In this document: positions 1 through 8,952 of the stretch, one piece after another
Position numbering within the stretch: the stretch's first letter is position 1
Layout of the letters: each line of letters opens with the position of its first letter
Assembly: GCA_965216695.1 (NCBI GenBank)
Contig: OZ244212.1
Location: forward strand, 1,054,001 to 1,118,000
Origin: G965216695 sp965216695
GTDB lineage: Bacteria > Pseudomonadota > Gammaproteobacteria > Pseudomonadales > Azotimanducaceae
DNA length: 64,000 nucleotides
Direction: 5' to 3'
Program-made: the position numbers and the translations under genes
The notes under the pieces: generated by a model
What the model saw: only the letters and a program-made list of their open reading frames with translations
What the model was told of the DNA's origin: nothing
Databases searched by the model: none

Positions 1-2
1 AG

Positions 3-857
3 CTGCCGGCGTTCGCGCCGGACGCGTGGCTCGACCTGGCGGCCCGGGAACGCACAACAAACGCCTTTGTCGTTCCCACCATGCTCGCGCGCATTGTCGA
101 TCATCTGGATACAACCGGCACGAAACCCGAGCTGTCCGACATGCGTGCAATCGCGTACGGCGGAGGTCGCATGCCCTTGCCGGTCATCGAACGCGCGATG
201 CAGTTGTTTCCCGGGATCGATTTCACGAACGCCTACGGCCTGACAGAAACCAGTTCCACCATCACGCTGCTCGGGCCGGACGAGCACCGCGCCGCCTTCG
301 CGAGCGACGATGCAACTGCCCGCCGCCGGCTGGGTTCCGTCGGCAAGCCGCTGCCATCTGTCGAGCTACAGATTCGCGGCGATGACAACACACCGCTCGC
401 GGCCGGCGAAGCGGGCGAGATCTTCGTCCGCGGTCCCCAGGTTTCCGGCGAATACCTCGAGCGCAACGCGCTCACAGACGACGGTTGGTTTCCGACCCGC
501 GACGCGGGGTTTGTCGACGACGACGGCTACCTGTTTCTCTCCGGGCGCGCCGACGACGTCATCGTGCGGGGCGGCGAGAACATCTCACCGGCGGAAATCG
601 AGGACGTGCTCATCTCCCACCCGGCCGTCGCCGACGCCGCCGTTCTCGCGATCCCGTCCGAGGAGTGGGGCGAAACGGTCGGCGCCGTGATCGTACGGCG
701 CGAGGGCGAGACCGTGGAGACCGCCGAATTGCAGGCACTGGTGCGCGCCGCACTGCGTTCGTCGCGCGTGCCCGAACGACTGCACTTCGCCGATGAACTG
801 CCGTACAACGAAACCGGCAAACTGCTGCGACGGTTGCTGAAACCGCTGTTCGAGTGA
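3..857 (+). CDS. Acyl-CoA synthetase (AMP-forming), C-terminal part
   Basis: This is the end of an adenylate-forming acyl-CoA ligase; the reading frame is already open at the left edge, so the gene begins outside the window. Visible family motifs are TNAFVVPTMLARI near the start, the YGLTE motif of the adenylate pocket, GWFPTRDAGF (the usual GWFxTGD with Arg in place of Gly), the hinge region GRADDVIVRGGENISPAEIE, and the C-terminal NETGKLLRR whose Lys is the adenylation lysine. The family activates a carboxylic acid with ATP and then forms the CoA thioester. Its stop overlaps the GTG start of the CoA-transferase downstream (GTGA), so the two are probably translated together. The substrate is unknown; the neighbours suggest an organic acid degraded as CoA esters. 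Confidence 0.93.
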   Translation: MPAFAPDAWLDLAARERTTNAFVVPTMLARIVDHLDTTGTKPELSDMRAIAYGGGRMPLPVIERAMQLFPGIDFTNAYGLTETSSTITLLGPDEHRAAFASDDATARRRLGSVGKPLPSVELQIRGDDNTPLAAGEAGEIFVRGPQVSGEYLERNALTDDGWFPTRDAGFVDDDGYLFLSGRADDVIVRGGENISPAEIEDVLISHPAVADAAVLAIPSEEWGETVGAVIVRREGETVETAELQALVRAALRSSRVPERLHFADELPYNETGKLLRRLLKPLFE

Positions 858-2113
858 ACCCTTCGGCCGAGGGTCCGCCCCGCCACCCGCTGAGCGCCTA
901 CGCTCAGCGCCACCTGGACCAGCTGGCCCGGCAGGCACTTCGGACGCGGGGCTTCCCCGACGCGAACGCACTCATCCACGAACGTCTCGCATGCCTCGGT
1001 AAGCCCTTGCCAGCTACGGGTTCCGTTTCCGGTGCGTGCCGCTTCGTAACCACCAGCGACGGCGTTGCCGCGCTGAACCTGCCCAGACCAGACGACTGGC
1101 AGCTGCTGCCCGCGCTGTTCGCGGTTGCCGGGTCGGGCACATTCACAACCGCAATCAAGACCTGGCACGAGGTGCGTTCGCAGGCTCGGCGCCTGTCGAC
1201 GGCCATGCTGCTGGAACGCGCCAGGCTGCTCGGGCTCGCGGTCGCGGATGCCTCCGGCGAGGCGCTGCCCGAATCGATCACGGAAGTTGAGTCCACACGA
1301 GTTCCGCAGTGTTCGGCCGCGGATGCGCAGCACGCGGGGCAACCGCCAGTCGTGGTCGATCTCTCGTCGCTCTGGGCAGGCCCGCTCTGCGGCCGCCTGC
1401 TCGCGCAAGCCGGCGCAACAGTGATCAAGGTCGAATCAGTCGCACGGCCAGACGGTGCGCGCTTCGGCAACGCTCAGTTCTTTCGATTGCAGAACCAGCA
1501 TAAAGACGGCGTGGCCGTCGATCTGGGCACGCGTAGCGGGCGGGAACATCTGCTCGCCCTGATCCGCCGCGCCGATATCGTGATCGAGGCTTCGCGACCC
1601 CGTGCGCTCGCGCAGCTCGGGGTGCACCCAGCCGACCTCATAGCACTACGACACGACCTTACGTGGCTCAGTATTACGGGGTTCGGCCGCGACGCACCGC
1701 ACGCCAATTGGGCCGCGTTTGGTGACGACGCCGCCGTTGCCGGCGGATTGGCGGCCGAGATGTATCGCGCGGTAGGCCGCCGGACGTTCGGCGGCGATGC
1801 GATCGCCGATCCGCTGACCGGGATCACCGCAGCAGCACTCGCATGGGACAGCTGGCAACGCGGCGGCAGCCGGTTGATATCCGTTCCACTCGCCGCAACC
1901 GTCCGCGCAGCGATCGACGATACCACCGCACGCGTCGGCGACGAATCCTGGTACGAGGGTTTGCAGCGCTGGTGGTCGAGCGTGCAGACGCCACCGCGGT
2001 GGCGCCCGCGCCCACCCGAAGCACGCGCGCCCCTTCTCGGTGCCCACAACGTCGCGTGGCTTCAGGCCCACAATGGACGCGAGCGACCGACGCCGGCGAG
2101 TACCACTGTGTGA
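854..2113 (+). CDS. CaiB/BaiF family III CoA-transferase with N-terminal extension
   Basis: A 419-residue family III CoA-transferase. The core begins near residue 157 with VVVDLSSLWAGPLCGRLLAQ and GATVIKVES, the usual start of this fold. The expected catalytic Asp region is seen in IADPLTGITAA. The roughly 150 residues before the core contain a stretch like GVAALNLPRPDDWQLLPAL, which resembles parts of other CaiB-type proteins, so the N-terminus may be a reduced second domain. The family moves CoA between carboxylates without free thioester hydrolysis. It starts at a GTG overlapping the ligase stop, and its own stop overlaps the next GTG start. The acceptor acid is unknown. Confidence 0.85.
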   Translation: MNPSAEGPPRHPLSAYAQRHLDQLARQALRTRGFPDANALIHERLACLGKPLPATGSVSGACRFVTTSDGVAALNLPRPDDWQLLPALFAVAGSGTFTTAIKTWHEVRSQARRLSTAMLLERARLLGLAVADASGEALPESITEVESTRVPQCSAADAQHAGQPPVVVDLSSLWAGPLCGRLLAQAGATVIKVESVARPDGARFGNAQFFRLQNQHKDGVAVDLGTRSGREHLLALIRRADIVIEASRPRALAQLGVHPADLIALRHDLTWLSITGFGRDAPHANWAAFGDDAAVAGGLAAEMYRAVGRRTFGGDAIADPLTGITAAALAWDSWQRGGSRLISVPLAATVRAAIDDTTARVGDESWYEGLQRWWSSVQTPPRWRPRPPEARAPLLGAHNVAWLQAHNGRERPTPASTTV

Positions 2114-3555
2114 CTTTGGGCGAACCCAGTGTTCTGATCTGCAACGCGGCCGTGGCGTCCGGCCAGTGCGTTGACGTACTGGTGCGCGGTCACAACATCG
2201 CCGCGGTGGAAGCACCCGGACTCCTCGATGCCTACGGCAGCGAAGTGATCGATGCGGACCACGGCGCTTTGCTGCCCGGGCTGCATGACCACCACCTGCA
2301 CTTCCTGGCCTACGCCGCAGCGCGTGCGTCCGTGCCGTGCGGTCCACCTTACGTGCATTCCGCTGACGAACTGGCCGATGCGCTGCACAATGCTCCAACA
2401 ACGAACGGCAACGCCTGGCTGCGGGGCTACGGCTACTACGAGCGGGTGGCCGGCACGCTGTCGCGCGCCTGGCTGGACCGGAACGGCCCTGACCGCCCGA
2501 TACGCATACAACACCGTTCGGGCCGGCTGTGGATTCTGAACTCGCAGGCGATCGCCACTCTGCCGGATTCGGCACGCCGACTGGAGGATCCCGACGCGCC
2601 CGGCAGCGGCCGCTTCTACGACGCCGATCGAGCACTTGCAACAGCCTTCGGCGGCACGCTCCCGGATGTGGCCGGCGCGAGCCGCGAACTGGCGGCATTC
2701 GGCATCACCGGCTTTTGCGACATGACGCCGGCCAATGACCAAACGGCGTTCGATCGCTTCCGGCAATGGCAACGCGATGGCCTGCTCACCCAGCGGGTTC
2801 TGATGGCCGGAGACGCAACCTTGCAGAAGTCGCCCGGCATGACTCAGGAGCCAACCACCACAGTGACGACGAGTATCGGCGCAACCAAGTTTCACCTGCA
2901 CGAACACGCGCTGCCGCCGTTCGTGGATTTCTGCCGTGCCATCCGACGCAGTCACGATGGCAACCGGGGTGTCGCCGTGCATTGCGTCACAGAGTCGGAA
3001 CTGGCGTTCACGCTGGCGGCGCTCGAACGGACCGGTACGCACGCTGCGGATCGTATCGAACATGCATCGGTCACGCCGGATGCGCTGCTCGACGACCTGC
3101 AGCGTCTCTCGCTGCTGGTCGTCACGCAAAGCAACTTCGCGTTCGAACGAGGCGATGACTATCACAATGACATCGACCGATCGCACTGGCCATGGCTCTA
3201 CCGATTGCGATCCTTCGAGCGGCGGGGTATTCCGTTGGCGCTCGGCTCCGACGCACCCTTCGGAAGCGCGGATCCGTGGCTCGGTATCCGCACGGCTGTA
3301 ACCCGCAGAACCGCCAGCGGTCGTCCGTTCAATCAGGCGGAACGTATTCCGGCAGATCGGGCCTTGGCCCTTTACCTCGGTCGGCTCACGGAACCGGCGT
3401 CGCCCCGCCGCATCGGGCCGGGCGCCGAGGCCGATCTGTGTCTGCTGGGTGTCCCGTGGGAGCGCATGCTGGAAGAACCCAGCGCCGCCCATGTGCGTCG
3501 CGTCTGGTGCAATGGGCAATCAGTCTTCGATCGCGTCGATCAATCCCCAGGATAG
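2110..3555 (+). CDS. Amidohydrolase family 3 (YtcJ-like)
   Basis: A 481-residue metal-dependent amidohydrolase. The frame is open further upstream into the CoA-transferase, but the GTG at 2110, overlapping the previous stop by the pattern GTGA, gives a protein starting VTLGEPSVLICNA, the normal N-terminal strand of this family. The metal-binding motif is GLHDHHLHFLA; later His residues lie in HCVTESE and IEHASV, and the conserved Asp in LGSDAPFG. No signal peptide is seen, so it should act in the cytoplasm. The 3' end overlaps the convergent enoyl-CoA hydratase gene by 36 bases. Placement with a CoA ligase and CoA-transferase suggests it opens a ring or amide of a pathway intermediate, which is inference. 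Confidence 0.85.
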   Translation: MTLGEPSVLICNAAVASGQCVDVLVRGHNIAAVEAPGLLDAYGSEVIDADHGALLPGLHDHHLHFLAYAAARASVPCGPPYVHSADELADALHNAPTTNGNAWLRGYGYYERVAGTLSRAWLDRNGPDRPIRIQHRSGRLWILNSQAIATLPDSARRLEDPDAPGSGRFYDADRALATAFGGTLPDVAGASRELAAFGITGFCDMTPANDQTAFDRFRQWQRDGLLTQRVLMAGDATLQKSPGMTQEPTTTVTTSIGATKFHLHEHALPPFVDFCRAIRRSHDGNRGVAVHCVTESELAFTLAALERTGTHAADRIEHASVTPDALLDDLQRLSLLVVTQSNFAFERGDDYHNDIDRSHWPWLYRLRSFERRGIPLALGSDAPFGSADPWLGIRTAVTRRTASGRPFNQAERIPADRALALYLGRLTEPASPRRIGPGAEADLCLLGVPWERMLEEPSAAHVRRVWCNGQSVFDRVDQSPG

Positions 3556-4509
3556 CGCCTGCTGAGCGCTGAAGCGCTCACCGAGAAACACCATATAGCC
3601 AGTTCGATGACGCCCGATGCGCCGCGGAATACTCACGCACCCGCCGGCCCCCGGCAACAGGCCCATCGCGAGCTCGGGTAGTTGAAACAGCGTATCGGGA
3701 TGGGCGCTTATCCGGCCCGCAAACGCGGGTAGCTCGATGCCAGCGCCGATGCAGGCACCGTGCACACGCACGCGTACGATGTCGCGGCGGGGCGCGAGGT
3801 ATTGCGCCGGCATTCTGAGCGTACGTATCCGGTGGCTGAGCGCCACATCGCGTACGTCCGAGAACTCGCTCAAATCGCCACCGGCGCAGAACACCGGACC
3901 TTCCGCAGACCAGTGCACCTGCTGGATCGCCTCATCCATCAGCACCAACCGAAACGCGTCGCTCAACGCATCGCGCATAACAGCAGACAGCGCGTTTCGA
4001 TTTACCGGCGCGCACATAACCAGTCGTACCTTCGCGCCGTCGCGTTCTACCCGTAAAGGTACCTCTGCATCGTGCGTGACACTTCGTGCGGGCCGCCCCC
4101 GGCGCCAGGCAGCATAATCCCGCCCCCCCTGCAGCGTCGCGTACCCGAGGGACTCCAAGGCCAACGCGTCGCGCCAGGAAAGTGACAGCGTCGCCCTGAG
4201 AACCTGGGCCGTAACCGCCGCTGCAGACGGGCGCGCTTCAATCTGCGCGACCGCCCTCGCGAGCGCATCCTCGCAATCGAACCAGGTGTCGAATGCGTCC
4301 ATCCATTCGGGCGGGGGTACGCCGAGGGCCAGAACCGGCACCGGCTGGCTGCGCAACCAGTGACACAGCTCAGACGCGCGCGCGCCGGAACCGGCGAGTT
4401 CGTTCGCCGATACGACGAGCACGCGATTGCACTCCGGATCCAGATCCGCCCAGCTCGGCTCCAGCGACAATGCCTCGAGTTCACGAAGCGACGTGACGGC
4501 TGCACTCAC
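3520..4509 (-). CDS. Enoyl-CoA hydratase/isomerase family protein with N-terminal extra module
   Basis: A crotonase-fold protein of about 329 residues. The GTG at 4509 is preceded by GGGAG at a good distance and is preferred over a TTG 36 bases upstream. The C-terminal 200 residues are a standard crotonase domain with the oxyanion-hole segments VFCAGGDLSEF and HGACIGAGIELPAFA and the helix LPELAMGLLPGAGG. The first 130 residues resemble the C-terminal part of a crotonase (ALESLGYATLQGG), so the protein may be a permuted or partly duplicated form. Family members hydrate or isomerise enoyl-CoA. It converges with, and overlaps, the amidohydrolase, and is divergent from the CoA-transferase at 4648. 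Confidence 0.82.
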   Translation of the reverse strand: MSAAVTSLRELEALSLEPSWADLDPECNRVLVVSANELAGSGARASELCHWLRSQPVPVLALGVPPPEWMDAFDTWFDCEDALARAVAQIEARPSAAAVTAQVLRATLSLSWRDALALESLGYATLQGGRDYAAWRRGRPARSVTHDAEVPLRVERDGAKVRLVMCAPVNRNALSAVMRDALSDAFRLVLMDEAIQQVHWSAEGPVFCAGGDLSEFSDVRDVALSHRIRTLRMPAQYLAPRRDIVRVRVHGACIGAGIELPAFAGRISAHPDTLFQLPELAMGLLPGAGGCVSIPRRIGRHRTGYMVFLGERFSAQQALSWGLIDAIED

Positions 4510-4647
4510 ATCCCATCTCCCGATGTCTGCGTCGGACCCTACCAACTGCCAGATCGCGCTACAACGCGCGGTGCGCCTGCACCACGGTCTCCGTGAATGC
4601 GTTTGTTTCAGTTACCATCCGAACAGACACAGATTGGGAGCCAACGC

Positions 4648-5850
4648 GTGAACGCACCGCTTGCAGGTATTCGGGTTCTTGAGGTGGCCAGCTGGCTCGC
4701 AGCGCCGAGTTGCGCCGCATTGATGTCGGACCTGGGCGCGGACGTCGTAAAGGTGGAACCCCCGGGCGGCGAAACCTACCGGCGTTTCATGAAGACCCTC
4801 GTGGGCGATGATGTCGAGCATCCGTCCTATCAGTTCGACAACCGCGGAAAACGCGGCGTATGCGTTGATCTCGACGATCCAGACGCACGCTCCCTCGTAC
4901 ACGAACTCGCCGGCCAGTCCGATGTGTTCATCACGAACCTCACGCGCGAGCGTCTCGAACGCTACCAACTCACAGACGAGACCATTCACGAGCTCGCGCC
5001 GAACGCCATCTACGCGGTGCTTTCGGGTTTCGGTACCGTCGGCCCCGACAGCCACCGCCAGGCGTTCGACCAAACCGCGTTCTGGGCGCGCTCGGGAGCC
5101 ATGTCGATCTTCGGAGACCGCGACGACGGCCCCGTGCTGCCGCGTGGCGGCTACGGAGATCGCACCACCGCGCTCAACCTGCTGTGTGCAATCCTCTCCG
5201 CGTTACGACTCCGCGATCAGACCGGCGAAGGCCAGTTCGTGGAAGTCACGTTGCAGCGCACCGGCATCTGGGCGTTGGCAAGCGACGTCAATTCGGCCCT
5301 CTACGAGCGGGTACAACCTGAGAAAACCAGCCGCAAAGCACCCGGCAATCCGATCTGGAACTACTATCGCACGCACGACGATCGATGGCTCGCGCTCGTG
5401 ATGCCCGCCGCAATGCCTTACTGGCCGAAATTCTGCCGAATGGTCGGCCGCAACGAGTGGATCAGCGACAGTCGTTTTCAGGATCTGCTGGGGTTGGCCG
5501 AACACGGTGCCGAACTGATTCCCGAAATCGAAGCCATGTTCCTGGCGGAGGATCTCGAAACCTGGCGGTCACGTCTGGACGCCGCCGGATTGGTTTGGGA
5601 ACCGGTCGCGCTCCTACCGGAAGTCGTCGAAGATCCCGCGCTGGTGGAACGGGGTGCATTCTCCCTCGTTGTGCATCCGGATGCCGGCGCGATGGAGATC
5701 GTTGCCGCGCCGTTCACGATACGCGATGCCGACGTGGAGGTACGCGGGCCCGCACCGAATGCAGGCCAGCACACGCGCGATGTGTTCATCGAATCCGGCG
5801 CTGACCCGGTACTGGTCGACAGGCTGCTCGAGACCGGCGCGTTACGCTGA
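4648..5850 (+). CDS. CaiB/BaiF family III CoA-transferase
   Basis: A 400-residue single-domain family III CoA-transferase. The start is the GTG at 4648, seven bases after a GGGAG ribosome site; the frame is open a little further upstream. The N-terminal motif is GIRVLEVASWLAAPSCAALMSDLGADVVKVEPPGGE, abbreviated here by its key residues GIRVLEVASW and GADVVKVEPP. The putative catalytic Asp lies in GGYGDRTTALN and is followed by the conserved RLRDQTGEGQFVEV. It stands alone between a divergent crotonase gene and a convergent cupin gene. The CoA donor and acceptor are unknown. Confidence 0.92.
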   Translation: MNAPLAGIRVLEVASWLAAPSCAALMSDLGADVVKVEPPGGETYRRFMKTLVGDDVEHPSYQFDNRGKRGVCVDLDDPDARSLVHELAGQSDVFITNLTRERLERYQLTDETIHELAPNAIYAVLSGFGTVGPDSHRQAFDQTAFWARSGAMSIFGDRDDGPVLPRGGYGDRTTALNLLCAILSALRLRDQTGEGQFVEVTLQRTGIWALASDVNSALYERVQPEKTSRKAPGNPIWNYYRTHDDRWLALVMPAAMPYWPKFCRMVGRNEWISDSRFQDLLGLAEHGAELIPEIEAMFLAEDLETWRSRLDAAGLVWEPVALLPEVVEDPALVERGAFSLVVHPDAGAMEIVAAPFTIRDADVEVRGPAPNAGQHTRDVFIESGADPVLVDRLLETGALR

Positions 5851-5872
5851 GCGAGAAACGGTGCGGTAATCG

Positions 5873-6301
5873 TTAGGCATCAGCATCGAATGTCCGGCCG
5901 CCTTCCCACTGCACGTCTATCGGGCCCATCGAGATCAAAATGAAATCACAGCCCTCCGGCCCTGATGCCTCGGGTCCGTACGTGTGGTTCGCCCGAACCC
6001 AACGAACGTCCCCTCGTTCGTACCAGCCGGTGCCGTCGTTGAACGTCATAGAGCCACGCATGATCACGTAAATCGTGTCGGCCGCGTGTGCGTGGCGGTC
6101 TGCCGTTGTATTAGGAGGAAAACGATTGGGCACGATCCACGGGCCGCGCTCCCACGACTCGCCCATGAATTTGACCTTGACGATGTCCGTCATGTGTTCG
6201 AAAAACTCCGGCGACTCGTCCGGATTCACGAACGTACCCCACTCCCCGTCGTCTAGGTTTGCTTTGCCACGCCACTCGTTGTGCTGCGCAATTGTCTTCA
6301 T
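5873..6301 (-). CDS. Cupin-domain protein
   Basis: A 142-residue single cupin. The ATG at 6301 has GGAGG eleven bases upstream, so it is preferred to the longer open frame starting at 6370. Metal-binding residues of the first cupin motif appear in ADRHAHAADTIYVIMRG, and the second motif is reduced to GDVRWVRANHTYGPE. Size and motifs resemble small cupins that act as dioxygenases, isomerases or simple binding proteins; no specific reaction can be named. It converges on the CoA-transferase gene with a gap of 22 bases. Confidence 0.8.
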   Translation of the reverse strand: MKTIAQHNEWRGKANLDDGEWGTFVNPDESPEFFEHMTDIVKVKFMGESWERGPWIVPNRFPPNTTADRHAHAADTIYVIMRGSMTFNDGTGWYERGDVRWVRANHTYGPEASGPEGCDFILISMGPIDVQWEGGRTFDADA

Positions 6302-6407
6302 ACTGTGATCCTGCCTCCCGGTACCGATCCTCTCAGCGTTCACGAATGTGGACGCGCTCTCGTCTGCCATCTACTCTGACGCCGACGTCGCAGGAGTGCA
6401 ATTCACC

Positions 6408-7625
6408 ATGGCCGGACCCGACCACGCCGCCGCCATCGCCCGTCGATACACGGGGAGCGGACATTTCGCCAGCATCGAGTGGCACGTTGACGTCGCGGGT
6501 TCGTGCCTCACGTCCGGCCATTCGGTTTCAAAGAGTGTGGCTTCAGACGATGCGTTTTCAGCACGGGGGCACGCGGATGGCGCTACCCCCGGTTCGTTCC
6601 CGGACCGGCCGATCTACCGGATCTATTCCATGACGAAACCCATCGTCTCGGTTGCGGCGTTGATGCTGATCGAGCGGGGTGCGCTGCACCTCTTTGACCC
6701 TATCGCCCAGTACGCACCCGAATTTGCACAGATGCGCGTGTTGAGCAGCGACGGATCCCTCGTCCCCGCCAACCGACCGATTACGATCGAGGATCTTCTG
6801 ACGCACCGTGCGGGTTTCACGTACGAGTTTCTGCACGGCTGTCACGTCGCCCCGTACTATCGCGACGCAAGGATCATCCAGGATGGAGGACGTCCGCTCG
6901 CCGACATGATGGCGGCGCTCGCACGCCTGCCGCTGGCGCTGCAACCCGGAACCGCGTTCCGCTACAGCGTGTCGATCGATGTGCTCGCACACGTGATCGA
7001 ACGGGCAACCGGCAACGCGCTGATTGAGACGTTGAACGAACTTCTGTTCGAACCGCTCGACCTGCAGGATACGGCGTTTCAGGTAGCGCCTGAAAAACGC
7101 GACCGACTGTTGCCGATGTGGGGCGCGGTCGATCTGCATGGGCTGCCGTCGCTGGAACCAGTCGCACACGAACTCAAGCCGCTCGACGTCGAGGAAATGT
7201 ATCCAACCGACAACGCGGAATTCCGTCGCGGCGGACACGGGCTGTTCTCGACGTTGCCCGACTATCTCGAGTTCGCCCTCGCGCTACAGGACGGCCAGGG
7301 ACGAGCCGCCGAACCCTTGCTGTCACGCAAGATGCTCGAGATGCTGCGCGCCAACCGCATCCCGCCGCAACAGCTGCCGTTGCGGATCGGTATGAATGTG
7401 ATGCCGGGCTACGGCTGGGGACTGATCGGCCGCGTCATGCTTGATTCAGGCCTCGCAGTGGGACTCACCGGCGTTGGCGAGTTCGGCTGGTCCGGTGCCG
7501 CGTCAACCTATTTCTGGGTAGACCCGGTAGAACGGATGAGCGGCGTCGTGATGACCCAATACCTGGGGTCGATGGTCCCGTTGTCCGAGGACATGCGTCT
7601 CGCCGCGTACCGCATGCTGCCGTAG
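6408..7625 (+). CDS. Serine hydrolase of the beta-lactamase / esterase family
   Basis: A 405-residue protein of the class C beta-lactamase-like family, which includes esterases and carboxypeptidases. The nucleophile motif S-x-x-K is SMTK in IYRIYSMTKPIVSVAAL, and the second motif is the Tyr of FRYSVSIDVL. The third conserved region near the C-terminus appears as GLTGVGEFGWSGAASTYFWVDP. No export signal is obvious, which favours an intracellular esterase over a cell-wall enzyme. The ATG at 6408 has AGGAG upstream; a longer in-frame start at 6348 is possible. It ends 3 bases from the convergent P450 gene. Confidence 0.88.
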   Translation: MAGPDHAAAIARRYTGSGHFASIEWHVDVAGSCLTSGHSVSKSVASDDAFSARGHADGATPGSFPDRPIYRIYSMTKPIVSVAALMLIERGALHLFDPIAQYAPEFAQMRVLSSDGSLVPANRPITIEDLLTHRAGFTYEFLHGCHVAPYYRDARIIQDGGRPLADMMAALARLPLALQPGTAFRYSVSIDVLAHVIERATGNALIETLNELLFEPLDLQDTAFQVAPEKRDRLLPMWGAVDLHGLPSLEPVAHELKPLDVEEMYPTDNAEFRRGGHGLFSTLPDYLEFALALQDGQGRAAEPLLSRKMLEMLRANRIPPQQLPLRIGMNVMPGYGWGLIGRVMLDSGLAVGLTGVGEFGWSGAASTYFWVDPVERMSGVVMTQYLGSMVPLSEDMRLAAYRMLP

Positions 7626-7628
7626 GCG

Positions 7629-8819
7629 TCAGCCCATTCGAAACGTAACCGGCATGCTGCGCAGCCCCGATATGAAGTTCGACGCCAGCCATTTCGGCGT
7701 ACCCGCGAATTCGAACCGCTCGATGCGGGACACGAGCTCACGAAGCATGCAGTCAATCTCCACGCGCGCAATATGCTGTCCCAGGCACACGTGCGTACCA
7801 CTGCCAAACGCGATGTGCGGCCGCGCATCCCGATGGATATCGAGCTGTTCCGGGCGTTCAAACTTGCGTTCGTCGAAATTTGCCGCACCGAAATAGCGCA
7901 CCACCTTGTCCCCTTCGCGCAACTGTTTGCCGTGCAACTCTACGTCGCGCAACAGCGTCCGCCGCATGTAGATCACCGGCGACAGCCAACGGAGCATTTC
8001 ATCGCGAAGTCTGCCGATCAGGTCCGGGCGTGCCCGCACTTCATCGTAAAGCGCCGGACGTTGAATCAGCTCGTGGATACTGCCAGCCACCAGATTGCGG
8101 GTCGTATCGCCGCCCGCGTCCACCAGCAGCATGAAAAACAGCTGGAACTCCATTTCATTCAACCGTTCGCCGTCCACTTCCGCATGCACGATCTTGCTCG
8201 CCAGGTCTTCCGCCGGGCTGTCGAGTTTGGTGCGATAGACCTTCTGGGCGTAGCCGAACATATCCATCACCGCCTTCATCTGCGCACCTTCCGGCAGCGC
8301 TTCCGCCGCGGTATGGATGATCTCGGTGAGCTTGTACAGTTCGCGGCCGTCGTCGAGCGGAATTCCCATGAGTTCGGCAACGACGTACGACGGCAGTTCC
8401 CCGGCCACGCTGGAGACAAACTCGCAACCGCCGTCGGCCGCGACCCGGTCGACAATGTCACGCGCCAGCTCGCTGATCCGCGACTGCAGCGCAAGCGCAG
8501 GTCCTTTCGTGAATTCGCGACTAATGATTTTGCGAAACGCGGTGTGTTGCGGCGGATCCATCATCAGCATCATCTTCGCATCGCCAGTCGCGAGATCGAG
8601 CCCCTGCTCGGGATCGGCGATCATGATCGTGGGTTCGTTGGAGTAGGTGCCGGGGTCACGCCCTGCCGCATCCACGTCCGCGTGCCGTGTCAGCGCCCAA
8701 AAACCCGGACCGTTGGCCTCGTCGTGCCAATGCACCGGATCGTGGTCGCGCAGCCATGAGTAAAGTTCGTGGGGGTGGCCCCCATCAAAGGTTTCCGGCC
8801 TTAAAAGGTCAACGTTCAC
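7629..8819 (-). CDS. Cytochrome P450 (soluble bacterial type)
   Basis: A 396-residue soluble P450. The I-helix oxygen-binding motif is DAGGDTTRN, the ExxR motif lies in DEMLRWLSP, and the haem loop is FGSGTHVCLGQHIA with the thiolate Cys at residue 345. There is no membrane anchor, so electrons should come from a ferredoxin or flavodoxin, but no ferredoxin gene is adjacent. The start is a GTG. P450s of this type hydroxylate terpenoids, sterols, fatty acids and aromatics; the catabolic neighbours favour a catabolic role. It is divergent from the double CoA-transferase gene at 8953 across 133 bases. Confidence 0.96.
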   Translation of the reverse strand: MNVDLLRPETFDGGHPHELYSWLRDHDPVHWHDEANGPGFWALTRHADVDAAGRDPGTYSNEPTIMIADPEQGLDLATGDAKMMLMMDPPQHTAFRKIISREFTKGPALALQSRISELARDIVDRVAADGGCEFVSSVAGELPSYVVAELMGIPLDDGRELYKLTEIIHTAAEALPEGAQMKAVMDMFGYAQKVYRTKLDSPAEDLASKIVHAEVDGERLNEMEFQLFFMLLVDAGGDTTRNLVAGSIHELIQRPALYDEVRARPDLIGRLRDEMLRWLSPVIYMRRTLLRDVELHGKQLREGDKVVRYFGAANFDERKFERPEQLDIHRDARPHIAFGSGTHVCLGQHIARVEIDCMLRELVSRIERFEFAGTPKWLASNFISGLRSMPVTFRMG

Positions 8820-8952
8820 GAGTTCCGCGTCTCCGTCTCTCGGACGACCAAGTATAGCGCTGCGCCGATTACGAACCCGGCACGCAGCGGACTCAGGTGC
8901 GGTCCGCCGTCTATTCGGCGTATGATCATTGCGAGGCTACGGGAGGGAAACG
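8820..8952. promoter_or_regulatory. Divergent promoter region between P450 and double CoA-transferase
   Basis: The 133 bases separate two genes read away from each other and so should hold both promoters. On the plus strand TATGAT at 8921-8926 is a good -10 candidate; on the minus strand the complement of agtata at 8851-8856 gives TATACT. Neither has a convincing -35. A GGGAGGG ribosome site at 8941-8947 precedes the plus-strand gene. Confidence 0.35.

Noticed and set aside
1646..2698. Long open frame on the minus strand opposite the CoA-transferase and amidohydrolase
   Set aside because: It shows no domain and is Arg/Pro-rich, as expected for the opposite strand of GC-rich coding DNA.
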